Assembly (NCBI RefSeq): GCF_001642475.1
Contig: NW_019174131.1
Span: 1 to 24,751 of the forward strand
Origin: Fonsecaea monophora
Taxonomy: Eukaryota; Ascomycota; Eurotiomycetes; Chaetothyriales; Herpotrichiellaceae
DNA length: 24,751 bases
Direction: 5' to 3'
Below, in pieces: positions 16,246-24,611 of this stretch. Each line of letters starts with the position of its first letter. Positions within the stretch are counted from its first letter, which is position 1. The position numbers and the translations under genes were made by a program. Under the pieces are notes generated by a model. The model searched no databases and was not told where the DNA came from. It saw only the letters and a program-made list of their open reading frames with translations.

Positions 16246-17718
16246 TTATATATAATATATATTGTATAATAAATAAAATGTATAATAGTGTAAACCATCT
16301 AATATTATAGAAGGATATATACCTAGTAATATAGTAAATAAAACCAATACAATTAACATAAAAAATTCTCTTCTATTTAAATCTGGTATATATTCAAATC
16401 AGTTTTTAAAAAAGAAAGAACCTGCAAAACATATTCTGTTAAACATAAATATAGTATAAGCAGCAGAGAAAACAATAGATGAAGAAGCTAGAATACCTGC
16501 AAGAGGTAATCTTTCAAATACACCATATAAAGACATAAATTCTCCAACAAAGTTTAGTGTAAGAGGAGCACCACAATTACCTAAGGATAACATAAAGAAT
16601 AAAATAGATAAAATAGGCATAACTTGAGCAATACCTCTATAATATGTTATTAATCTAGTACCAGATCTATCATACAATACACCACCTGCTATAATAAATA
16701 AACCAGAAGAAACAAAACCATGAGCTAAACCTAAACATATACCACCTTGTATTCCTTGTAAAGTATTACTGAAAACACCTGACAAGTATACAGCTGCATG
16801 TGATACAGATGAATAAGCTATTAATTCTTTTACATCTATAGTTCTAAGTGTACTTAGACTAGCATATATTATAGTTAGAATACCTATAAGGAATACAATA
16901 TAAGTATAATATAAAAAAGCTTTTGGTACTAAAGGTAAAATTAATCTAAAAATACCATATAAACTTAATTTTAATACTATTGCAGCTAAAATAATACTAC
17001 CTGATAAAGGTGATTCAACATGAGCTTTTAATAATCAACTGTTTAAATAAATAGTTGGTGTTTTAACAGCAAAAGCAATAAATATACCAATGAATATAAA
17101 TACTTGTGTAATGTATAAAAAATTTGTTTTTGATAAAACATTAAAATCTGTACAACCTATTAAAGATTGCATAGTTATAATAGATAATAACATAAATAAA
17201 GAACCTAGGAATGTATATAAGAAAAAATAAAAACTTGCTCTTATTTTAGCACTAGATCCAAATATACCAATTAAAATAAATAAAGGAGCTAATATACTTT
17301 CAAAGAATATATAAAACATTAAAATATCTAAAACTAAAAAAATTAATAATAATAATGCTTCTAATAATAAAATTATTACTAGAAAATATTTTACTTTATT
17401 ATCGATAGATTTTCAATTAGATATAATTGCAATTGGCATTATTAATGTAGTTAATAATATAAAGTATATAGATAACCCATCTATACCTAAATAAAAATCA
17501 TAATAACCAATTTTATAGTGTTCTTGTACAAATTGAAAGTGTTTACTACTATTATTAAATAATAATCATATTATTAAAGATACTACTAAATCTATAATTG
17601 TAATAGCTAAGGCAAATGTTTTAAGAATTTTTGAGTTTTCTTTTAAGTCATAAGAATTATACGATAAAATCAAAAATATACCAATAAAAGGTATTAAAAT
17701 TAAAGAAGATAATAACAT
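16246..17718 (-). CDS. nad4: NADH dehydrogenase subunit 4 (complex I)
   Basis: Nad4 is an antiporter-like proton pump of complex I. The frame is 490 residues, from ATG 17716-17718 (MLLSSLILIPFIGIFLIL) to TAA 16246-16248. Conserved parts are LGIDGLSIYFILLTTLIMP, FYIFFESILAPLFILIGIFG, the Lys/His helix with HGFVSSGLFIIAGGVLYDRS, and GNCGAPLTLNFVGEF. The final residues after LGIYPSIILDGL are AT-driven and less typical. It follows the ten-tRNA cluster and precedes cox2. Confidence 0.96.
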
Positions 17719-17834
17719 TTAAATATAAATTAATAAAATTTTACTACAGATTATAAGTTACATAAATACTAAACTAAAAAAATTGTTCTTGAATAATAAA
17801 TTTTTATTAAAATATTATACTAATATGTAGCATA

Positions 17835-17906
17835 TGATTCCTCGATGACTTGAACATCGAAAATATTCTTATCAAGAATACGCTTTACCGATTAAGCTAA
17901 GGAACC
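17835..17906 (-). tRNA. trnI(gat): tRNA-Ile (anticodon GAU)
   Basis: The acceptor is GGTTCCT / AGGAATC, the D-arm GCTT / AAGC, the anticodon stem TATTC / GAATA with loop TTGATAA, and the T-arm CGATG / CATCG. It is the last gene of the G-D-S-W-I run. Confidence 0.95.
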
Positions 17907-17922
17907 TACTTATTAAATATAA

Positions 17923-17994
17923 CAAGAGCATTCAGACTTGAACTGAAAACATGAAGTTTGAAGCTTCTTATTTTACCTATTAAACTATACTCTT
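17923..17994 (-). tRNA. trnW(tca): tRNA-Trp (anticodon UCA)
   Basis: The acceptor is AAGAGTA / TGCTCTT, the anticodon loop CTTCAAA, and the T-arm TTCAG / CTGAA with loop TTCAAGT. The UCA anticodon reads UGA as well as UGG and so explains the UGA-Trp code used here. A shrunken relative is at 77-120. Confidence 0.95.
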
Positions 17995-18004
17995 AAGAGT
18001 AAAA

Positions 18005-18084
18005 CGGAAAAGAGGTGATTTGAACACCTATGTGTAAAACACAATATTTAGCAAATACCTTACCCTACCAATGGAAACTTTTCC
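18005..18084 (-). tRNA. trnS(gct): tRNA-Ser (anticodon GCU)
   Basis: The acceptor GGAAAAG / CTTTTCC is perfect. The anticodon stem GGTAT / ATATT has loop TTGCTAA. The variable hairpin is GTGT-TTT-ACAC and the T-arm AGGTG / CACCT. It reads AGY. Confidence 0.92.
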
Positions 18085-18093
18085 CATATAATA

Positions 18094-18167
18094 CGAATTA
18101 GACCGGTCTCGATCCGGCATCATTTTCCTCGACAAGGAAACAGTTTACCAATTAACATTACTAATTC
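18094..18167 (-). tRNA. trnD(gtc): tRNA-Asp (anticodon GUC)
   Basis: The acceptor GAATTAG / CTAATTC is perfect. The anticodon stem TTTCC / GGAAA has loop TTGTCGA. The T-arm is GCCGG / CCGGT with loop ATCGAGA. Confidence 0.94.
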
Positions 18168-18169
18168 TT

Positions 18170-18240
18170 TACGGCTAGCCAAACTCGAAATGGCATAATT
18201 CGTTTGGAAGACGAACGGTTTACCATTAACCTATAGCCGT
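18170..18240 (-). tRNA. trnG(tcc): tRNA-Gly (anticodon UCC)
   Basis: The acceptor ACGGCTA / TAGCCGT is perfect. The D-arm is GGTT / AACC and the anticodon stem TTCGT / ACGAA with loop CTTCCAA. The T-stem has one mismatch next to the loop TTCGAGT. Confidence 0.93.
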
Positions 18241-18249
18241 TTTAAAATA

Positions 18250-18322
18250 TCGGAGCACTATGGTTCGAACATAGAAGATCCTCAACCCAAATGAAGCGCC
18301 TCACCAACCTGGCTCTACTCCG
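18250..18322 (-). tRNA. trnP(tgg): tRNA-Pro (anticodon UGG)
   Basis: The acceptor is CGGAGTA / TGCTCCG, the D-arm GCC / GGC, the anticodon loop TTTGGGT, and the T-arm CTATG / CATAG with loop TTCGAAC. Confidence 0.94.
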
Positions 18323-18324
18323 TT

Positions 18325-18397
18325 TACCAGGAGAGAAATTTGAATTCTCATTATTAATGCATGAAATTAAAGTTCTAACCAATTAAACTATCCTGGC
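18325..18397 (-). tRNA. trnM(cat): tRNA-Met (anticodon CAU), third of three
   Basis: The acceptor is GCCAGGA / TCCTGGT, the D-arm GTTT / GAAC, the anticodon stem TTAAT / ATTAA with loop TTCATGC, and the T-arm GAGAA / TTCTC. It lies apart from the other two CAU tRNAs. Confidence 0.92.
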
Positions 18398-18403
18398 ATA
18401 CAT

Positions 18404-18474
18404 ACTCTTATTTAAGATTCGAACTTAAATCATGATATTAGAAGTATCATGCTCTACCCTTGAGCTAATAAGAA
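18404..18474 (-). tRNA. trnR(tct): tRNA-Arg (anticodon UCU)
   Basis: The acceptor is TTCTTAT / ATAAGAG, the D-arm GCTC / GAGC, the anticodon stem TGATA / TATCA with loop CTTCTAA, and the T-arm TTAAG / CTTAA. It reads AGR. Confidence 0.93.
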
Positions 18475-18476
18475 AA

Positions 18477-18561
18477 TAGGAGAGAAGAGATTCGAACTCT
18501 TAAAAGCATAATACTATTGAGTTTACAGCTCAACCCTTCTTACCAATAAAGGAACTCTCCT
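18477..18561 (-). tRNA. trnY(gta): tRNA-Tyr (anticodon GUA)
   Basis: The acceptor AGGAGAG / CTCTCCT is perfect. The anticodon stem TTGAG / CTCAA has loop CTGTAAA. It has a long variable arm and a T-arm AAGAG / CTCTT. Confidence 0.94.
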
Positions 18562-18568
18562 AATCTAT

Positions 18569-18641
18569 TAAGGCCTAAAGGATTCGATCCTTTATTATAG
18601 CGATTAAAAGTCGCATGTTTTACCAATTAAACTAAAGCCTC
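18569..18641 (-). tRNA. trnK(ttt): tRNA-Lys (anticodon UUU)
   Basis: The acceptor GAGGCTT / AGGCCTT has two G-U pairs. The anticodon stem TGCGA / TCGCT has loop CTTTTAA. The T-arm is AAAGG / CCTTT with loop ATCGAAT. It is the first tRNA after nad6. Confidence 0.92.
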
Positions 18642-18722
18642 TTTTGCTAACAAATATTTCTAGTGTATAATACATTAATAAACTTTTTTTATAATAGCAA
18701 AAAAAAATACATTGTACTTTTA

Positions 18723-19292
18723 TTAATATTTTTGTTTAATAGTAATAACTATAGAACCTACCATAGCTAATAGTAAAATTATAGATGTAATTAATAATCA
18801 AATAGAATAATTAGTATACATAACGTTACCTATACTAGTTATATCTATTATATCTACAATATTATTATCTCAATTATTAGATGATACAAAAAATATATTT
18901 GTAATATCATAATTTAAATTAGTTTTTGTATAAGGAGATAAATTATTATAAGGTATAAATAATGCCAAAATAACTAATATAGCTAAAGGTATATTATTGT
19001 TAGTGTTACTTATAAGCTCCGAAACTCTAATGTTAATAAGCATTAAAATAAATAAAAATAATATTGAAACAGCTCCAACGTAAACTAAAAGATAAGATAA
19101 ACCAATAAAATTTATACCTAAAAATATAAGATAACAAGAAATACATGAAAATAACATTATTAAATGTAAAACAGATATTATTGGATTTTTACTTACTATT
19201 ATAAATATACCCGCAAATATAGATAAAATAATAATTAAATCTAAAAATATAACAAAAAAACCATGAAATTGATTAGATATAAAAAACATCAA
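18723..19292 (-). CDS. nad6: NADH dehydrogenase subunit 6 (complex I)
   Basis: Nad6 is a five-helix subunit of the complex I membrane arm. The frame is 189 residues, from ATGATG at 19292 (MMFFISNQFHGFFVIFLDLI) to KQKY* at TAA 18723-18725. The diagnostic helix-3 motif FIGLSYLLVYVGAVSILFLF with its pi-bulge Tyr/Gly residues is present. One Trp in the poorly conserved loop (SSNNWDNNIVD) is TGA. The second ATG could be the true start. It follows the degenerate region after rns. Confidence 0.95.
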
Positions 19293-19324
19293 AAAAAATT
19301 TTTAATCTTAAAAAGAAAACGGAA

Positions 19325-19435
19325 ATTTTTTATAGGAATTGAACCTATATAAGTTAGACCTGTATATATATATATTTAATAAACACCCTTATCATCAAAG
19401 AGATTAAAATCCTGAGGTTAACTATCTATAAAAAC
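19325..19435 (-). pseudogene. Degenerate tRNA-like element upstream of nad6
   Basis: The T-arm ATAGG / CCTAT with loop TTCAATT is clear, and the ends GTTTTTA / TAAAAAA can pair. A stem CTCTT / AAGGG has a 7-nt loop TGATGAT, which lacks U33. The 111-nt length and the (TA)n in the variable region are abnormal. No needed anticodon is missing from the other 25 tRNAs, so it is probably a relic or a processing signal. Confidence 0.4.
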
Positions 19436-19594
19436 ATATGTAGGTGTTCTTGATCTATGTAATCCACCTGAAGTTGGTCTAACAATTTCACCTTTATATG
19501 AATAATTATATATTTCTGAAATTGATTCAAATTATTTTTTAAAAAGTATTCCTCTTCGATCTTCAATAATTTCATTTAAAGATATTAAGTCCAT
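19418..19594 (-). pseudogene. Small unidentified reading frame broken by an in-frame TAA
   Basis: From ATG 19592-19594 the frame reads MDLISLNEIIEDRRGILFKK, stops at TAA 19532-19534, and then stays open in the same frame for 37 codons (FESISEIYNYSYKGEIV..., ending RSRTPTYVFIDS) to TAA 19418-19420. The composition is soluble and charged, unlike random AT-rich spacer, and contains Gly, Pro and Arg in a PTSGGLHRSRTPTY stretch. The last codons overlap the tRNA-like element at 19325-19435. I do not recognise the family. It may be a decayed gene, or a live one with a miscalled stop. Confidence 0.4.
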
Positions 19595-19692
19595 GTTTTG
19601 TACATTTTATTTTTATAAAATATGTATTTTATAAAATTCATTGAAAAAATCAAAATATATATATATATATGAATGAAAAATATATTAATTTT

Positions 19693-19785
19693 ATTAAAGC
19701 TTTTAGGAATCGAACCTAAATAAAAACCTAGAACTATAATGTAGACAAAAGTCTACCAAATATAATACTATATTTAATTTTTAAT
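19693..19785 (-). pseudogene. Degenerate tRNA-like element directly after rns
   Basis: An intact T-arm (TTTAGG / CCTAAA around loop TTCGATT, 19720-19702) lies downstream of a perfect 6-bp hairpin GTAGAC-TTTT-GTCTAC (19756-19741). The ends ATTAAA / TTTAAT pair. The anticodon loop has the wrong size, so it should not decode. It abuts the rns 3' end and may guide 3' processing. Confidence 0.4.
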
Positions 19786-19787
19786 AT

Positions 19788-21203
19788 TAATGCATCCCGT
19801 GCAATTTCCATTACACGAACCATATTTCGACTTAACACCAATAAAAGTCACGCATACGAAAATTACAAATTTAAAAATTTACAACTATTTAAGTAAAAAT
19901 AAAATAAATAAGCAACCAAACTTATTGCGCATACTTCTTTCAGCGCCTGACGAGTGGTTAGTACCCATCTGAGATAAAATTCACCGTGACGTGGTGATTC
20001 ACGATTACTAGTAATTCCATATTCATGTAGTCGAATTTCAGACTACAATCCACAAATAGTTATATCCAATTTTATGGGATTAGCTCCATTTTACAATATT
20101 GCATCCCTTTGTAGAGGTATATGTGGCACGTCTATAGCCCACGCTATTAAGGCCATGATGACTTGTCTTGGTCCCTGTTATTATTTCCATTTATAGAAAA
20201 ACACTCTAAATATAAATAAAGCTAGGGTTTTCGTTAATTAAAGGAATTAACCAAAATCTCACGACATTAACTGAAGACAGCCGTGCAGCACTTGTATAAA
20301 AATATTCAAGGCGTGGTAAGGTTTTTCGCGGATCATCGAATTAAATAACATACTTCACTACTGGTTTCAGAAACGGTCTAATGATTTCAATTTGTGCATT
20401 TCCGCCTTAGTCATGAGGTGGAGTGCTTACACTTTCATTTATAGGCCAAATATATCTAGCCTATGGCACTCATCATTTTCTCCAAGGACTACTAGGGTAT
20501 CGAATCCTTATCGCTACCCAAGGCTTCGTCCCTCAACGTCAGTTTTTACTTAGAATAAAGCCTTCGCCGTTACCCGTCCTACCAGTATAATAGGATTTTG
20601 TCCCTCCTCTGGTAATTCGTATATTCCCACATAAAACTCTAGAAAACTAGTTCCTATTAAGGCTTGGTAATCTGTCTAGGTACCCTTTATACCCATTAAA
20701 GATGAATAACACTTGTCTTTTACGTATTACCGCGACTGCTGGCACGTAATTTGGTCAAGACTTATAGATAAAAAATCGTCATTCTCTTTATTTTATCTAG
20801 AACTTTATACGACTTTCATTTTCCATTCTTCCAAGTTGCTGGTTCAGTCTTTCGACTATTGACCAATATTCCCCACTGCTGTACAATTCTGCCCTGGGCT
20901 TTTTTCAGACCCAGTGTGGTCGATCGACCTCTCAGTCTCGACTACCAGATTTTGAGCTAGATTTTTATCTATTACTCATCCAGAATATCTATTAACATCT
21001 TAAAGCGAATTTTTATCTATCTTTTTTTTATAAGGGATTTTTTTTCTTCCTTACTTTAAGGTAGTTATAAGATAATTTACTCACCTGTACACCACTTCAT
21101 AATTAATTAATATATAATTAATATATATTAATTATATTAGACGTTTGATTAGCATGTGTCAAGCATTTGGATAGCGTTCATTCAGAGCCATCATCAAACT
21201 CAA
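19788..21203 (-). rRNA. rns: Small-subunit ribosomal RNA
   Basis: This is the mitochondrial 16S-like rRNA of about 1.41 kb, with no intron. The 5' end shows GAGTTTGATGATGGCTC...AACGC (from about 21201). The plus strand at 20328-20349 matches the fungal mtSSU region GCGGAT-ATCGAATTAAATAAC. The 3' region has GTACTAACCACTCGTCA, GTTAAGTCGAAATATGG and the terminal GCACGGGATGC. Ends are estimated to within about 10 nt. It follows the putative promoter at 21205-21238 with almost no leader. Confidence 0.95.
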
Positions 21204-21204
21204 T

Positions 21205-21238
21205 TTATTATACTACTAGACTTATTGTATCTTTTTAT
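21205..21238 (-). promoter_or_regulatory. Putative rns promoter (repeated leader motif)
   Basis: On the minus strand the core is AAAGATACAATAAGTCTAGT, then AGTATAATAA, ending at the rRNA 5' end. It is nearly identical to the block before rnl. The strong conservation of a spacer sequence in this AT-rich genome implies function; promoter is the best guess. Confidence 0.6.
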
Positions 21239-21239
21239 T

Positions 21240-21293
21240 AAAGTATTTAGATTCGAACTAAATTTATACCTAAAAGATTCTATTTTTTACTTT
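21240..21293 (-). pseudogene. 54-nt tRNA-like minihelix between atp6 and rns
   Basis: The ends AAAGTA / TACTTT pair (6 bp), and the T-arm ATTTAG / CTAAAT has a canonical loop TTCGAAT. The middle is too short for D- and anticodon arms. Its place, directly before the rns promoter, mirrors the trnW relic before the cox1 promoter. Confidence 0.5.
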
Positions 21294-21538
21294 TTTATGT
21301 TATAAATTTATATTCAATTTAATAAAGAATATTTAATATAAGCTAGCTCTTGTTAATTCATACATATCCTTAATACAGCTAAATATATATTACTTTTTTC
21401 GTTTTTTATTTATTTTCTACTTATCATCAGAACTCTTACTCTTATTATTTTTTTAATTTATATTTATTTAGCTCTAACTTTCCTATACTATATATATAAT
21501 AGTAATGTATATTATTTATATTTTAATATTTTTCTTTA
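21294..21538. other. atp6 3' spacer
   Basis: This is 245 nt of AT-rich sequence with only trivial frames. I see no gene, strong hairpin or promoter motif in it. It is presumably the atp6 3' UTR. Confidence 0.6.
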
Positions 21539-22306
21539 TTAATGTAAATCTAAACTATCTTTAATATATGATGAAGATAATACTACAAACACTTGTGCTT
21601 GGATAAATGCTATACCTATTTCTAGTCCTGAGAAAGCTAGAATAAATAATAATGGCACTAATCCTAAAAAGAAGTATATAAATCCTGATTTCATAATATT
21701 ATATGTAAATCCTGCTAAAATGTTAAGAAGCATGTGACCACTTAAAATATTAGCTCCTAATCTTAGACCTAATGATACAGGTCTTGATAAATATGAGATA
21801 AATTCTATTAATACTAATAATGGTAATAAACCTAATGGACAACCTGATGGTACTAATAATGAGAAAAATTTTAAAGAATGTACTTGGAAACCTAAAATAG
21901 TTGCTCCTATTACTATTGTAAAACTAATTGAGAATGTTAATACAAAATGTGATGTAGGTGCGAAACTATAAGGTACCATACCTACTAAATTATTTATTAA
22001 AATATAAATAAATAAAGCAGATATTAAAGGGAAAAACATTTGACCTTTTTTTGCATTTATTTGATTTATTACTATGCTAAAAACTGTAGCATATATAGAT
22101 TCCATTGATATTGATCAATTATTAGGTGTAATAATATTATAATTAGTTGCTAATATATACATCATAAATATTAAAATTGTTGTTATTATTAAATATAATC
22201 CTATATTAGTTAAAGATAATTGTATATTTCCTAATAAATCCGCTTTTATGCTAAGTAAATTTCTTATGGTGAATTGATCCAAAGGACTTTGATTTAAGTA
22301 AGTCAC
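21539..22306 (-). CDS. atp6: ATP synthase subunit 6 (Fo a subunit)
   Basis: Atp6 forms the proton half-channels against the c-ring in the inner membrane. The frame is 255 residues, from MTYLNQSPLDQFTIRNLLSI to SYIKDSLDLH*. A TGA Trp at TPNNWSISMES joins the two halves. The essential Arg lies in SLGLRLGANILSGHMLLNIL, and the C-terminal helix FIQAQVFVVLSSSYIKD is typical. The first residues resemble the cleaved leader found in many fungi. It follows atp8 after 63 nt. Confidence 0.98.
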
Positions 22307-22369
22307 TAGATATTTATATATTTTTTGTTGTTTGTAAAAGATAAAAAAAATTTTTTTAATTAATATCTC

Positions 22370-22540
22370 TTATATTGTTGTGTTTTTATTTGATTCTAAA
22401 GTTTTTAAAAATATTCGAGTTTTAAATAATCGCACAAATCTTGGTAATATATATTTAGAAAATAAATATATTATAATTATTAATAATAGAAAATTATAAG
22501 TAACTTGATTTACAAAAAAAAATGGTATAAGTTGTGGCAT
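22370..22540 (-). CDS. atp8: ATP synthase subunit 8
   Basis: Atp8 is a short single-helix stator subunit of Fo. The frame starts MPQLIPFFFVNQVTYNFLLL, the hallmark MPQL of this family, continues through one membrane helix to SKYILPRFVRLF, and ends at TAA 22370-22372. It has 56 residues, slightly longer than the common 48, because of a polar tail (LESNKNTTI). It lies directly before atp6, the conserved fungal pair. Confidence 0.96.
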   Translation of the reverse strand: MPQLIPFFFVNQVTYNFLLLIIIIYLFSKYILPRFVRLFKTRIFLKTLESNKNTTI

Positions 22541-22617
22541 TAAATTATTGATTCAAAAATAAATATATAAATTTATTATACAATATATGTTAATTAAGTT
22601 TATTAAACCTAGTATAA

Positions 22618-22689
22618 AGGAATACGGAAGATTCGAACTTCTTCTTAATGATCTGCAATCATAAGGCAAAACCTTTTGCTACATATTCC
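22618..22689 (-). tRNA. trnC(gca): tRNA-Cys (anticodon GCA)
   Basis: The acceptor is GGAATAT / GTATTCC. The anticodon loop TTGCAGA has stem ATGA / TCAT. The T-arm is GAAG / CTTC with loop TTCGAAT. It stands alone between cox1 and atp8. Confidence 0.92.
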
Positions 22690-22779
22690 TTAAAAATTAA
22701 TAACATTTTAAATTTTTAAATTTGTAAGTATTAATTATAAAAAAAAATATGCATAAAAATTAATATAATATTAATAATA

Positions 22780-24396
22780 TTAATTTAAACTCACAGCACT
22801 TTGTATTGGTAAACTTACGAAAGCATGAGGTTTAGGTGGGCTATCTAGAGCTCATTCTAAAGATACATAATTTCTATTAAATAGTGTTTGGAATAAATCA
22901 GAGAAGAATTCTGGTATTAATCAAGGATATTTAGCTGTAACATCTCCTTCAACTAATTGCATGTATATTATGTGTAAAAATAATACAGTAGCAATTACAC
23001 TAACTATAGAACCAAAACTACTTATTAAATTTCATCCTGCAAAAGCATCAGGATAATCACTTATTCTTCTTGGCATTCCTTGTAAACCTAAGAAATGTTG
23101 AGGGAAAAATGTTAAATTAACACCTGCAAATAAGATAAAGAAATGTACTTTTCCTAATAGTAAATTATAATTTAAACCTGTTATTTTTGGTATTCAGTAG
23201 TATCATGCACTAAATAAAGCAAAAACTGCTCCTAAAGATAATACATAATGGAAATGAGCAACTACATAATATGTATCATGGAATGCAATATCAAGTGATG
23301 CATTAGCTAAAACAACACCACTTAATCCACCTATAGTAAACATAACTACAAAACCTAAAGCAAATAACATTGGAGGTGTTAAATGTATTACTCCACCGTA
23401 AGTAGTAGCTAATCAGCTAAATATTTTAATACCTGTAGGTACAGCTATTATTAAAGTAGCTGCTGTGAAATAGGCTCTTGTATCCACATCTAAACCAACT
23501 GTATACATATGATGACTTCACACTACAAAACCTAAAACACCAATTGACATCATAGCATAAACCATACCTAAATAACCAAATACACTTTTATTTGAACCGG
23601 CTGAAATTGTAGTACTTATTATACCAAATCCTGGTATAATTAATATATAAACTTCTGGGTGTCCAAAAAATCAGAAAAGATGTTGGTATAATATAGGATC
23701 TCCTCCTCCTGCTACTTCAAAGAAAGATGTATTAAAATTTCTATCTGTTAAAACCATAGTTATTCCACCAGCTAAAACAGGTAAAGATAATAATAATAAT
23801 ACAGCTGTTACTATAACTGCTCATCCAAATAAGGCTAATTTATGAAGTCTTATACCTGGACTTCTCATATTTAGTATAGTTGTAATGAAATTCATAGCAC
23901 CAAGTAAACTACTTATTCCTGAAAGATGTAGAGCAAATATAGCTAAATCTACACTAGGTCCACTATGACTTTGTAAACTTGATAAAGGAGGATAAAGAGT
24001 TCAACCTGTACCTACTCCATTCTCTATCATACCTGCAAATAAAAATAATGCTAAACTTGGTATTAATAATCAGAAACTTATATTATTTAATCTAGGGAAT
24101 GCCATATCTGGACCTCCTATCATTAATGGTAGTAAGAAATTACCAAAACCACCTATTAAGGCAGGCATTACCATAAAGAAAATCATAACTATAGCATGAG
24201 CTGTTATTATACTGTTATATAATTGATTATCTGCTATGAATTGTACTCCAGGACCTGATAATTCTAATCTTATTAATACTGAAAAAGCTGTACCAGCTAA
24301 ACCTGAAAATACAGCAAACATTAAATATAATGTTCCTATATCTTTAGCATTACAAGATAAAAATCATCTTTCTCTTCACATAGTTATTTCTGTCAT
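22780..24396 (-). CDS. cox1: Cytochrome c oxidase subunit 1
   Basis: Cox1 is the catalytic subunit of complex IV, with haem a, haem a3 and CuB. From ATG 24394-24396 ([20 protein letters not shown]) to TAA 22780-22782 it has 538 residues. Visible motifs are [10 protein letters not shown], the haem-a His in [37 protein letters not shown] with the His-Tyr crosslink, [11 protein letters not shown] with the CuB His pair, and [12 protein letters not shown]. All Trp codons I read are TGA. The second ATG (24381) is an alternative start; the frame is also open further upstream without a clear start. No introns, although cox1 is usually the most intron-rich fungal mitochondrial gene. Confidence 0.97.
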
Positions 24397-24611
24397 TAAA
24401 CCTAAACTTCCTAAATTTGAATTTGAAGCTGTGTTTGTAGAATAACTTTTAAAATTACTCAATTTATTACTCAATAAATTTATTATAAAGTATATTATTT
24501 TCTTTATATATTTTTATCTTATCATATATATCCATAAGGACACAAATTGGCAAATTAAAAACTATATACTAAATAAAAATAGGTTATATACTTACATTAA
24601 TATATAAGGAA
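24397..24611. other. cox1 leader region
   Basis: This is 215 nt of AT-rich sequence between the cox1 start and the terminal repeat. The cox1 frame stays open through its first part but without a convincing start or conserved residues. I see no tRNA or strong hairpin. It is presumably the 5' UTR from the putative promoter at 53-77 / 24663-24687. Confidence 0.55.

Noticed and set aside
17735..17770. ATAATCTGTAGTA upstream of nad4 as a fourth promoter copy
   Set aside because: The match to the AATAAGTCT block is weak, the TATAATAA tail is absent, and the site lies within the putative rns-to-cox3 unit.
19325..19435. Initial idea that this is the missing trnS(tga)
   Set aside because: The anticodon loop fits poorly and a perfect trnS(tga) was then found at 6535-6620 inside the rnl intron.
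19790..19972. Plus-strand open frame of 60 codons
   Set aside because: It is antisense to the conserved 3' domain of rns.
24236..24445. Plus-strand open frame of 69 codons
   Set aside because: It is antisense to the cox1 N-terminus.
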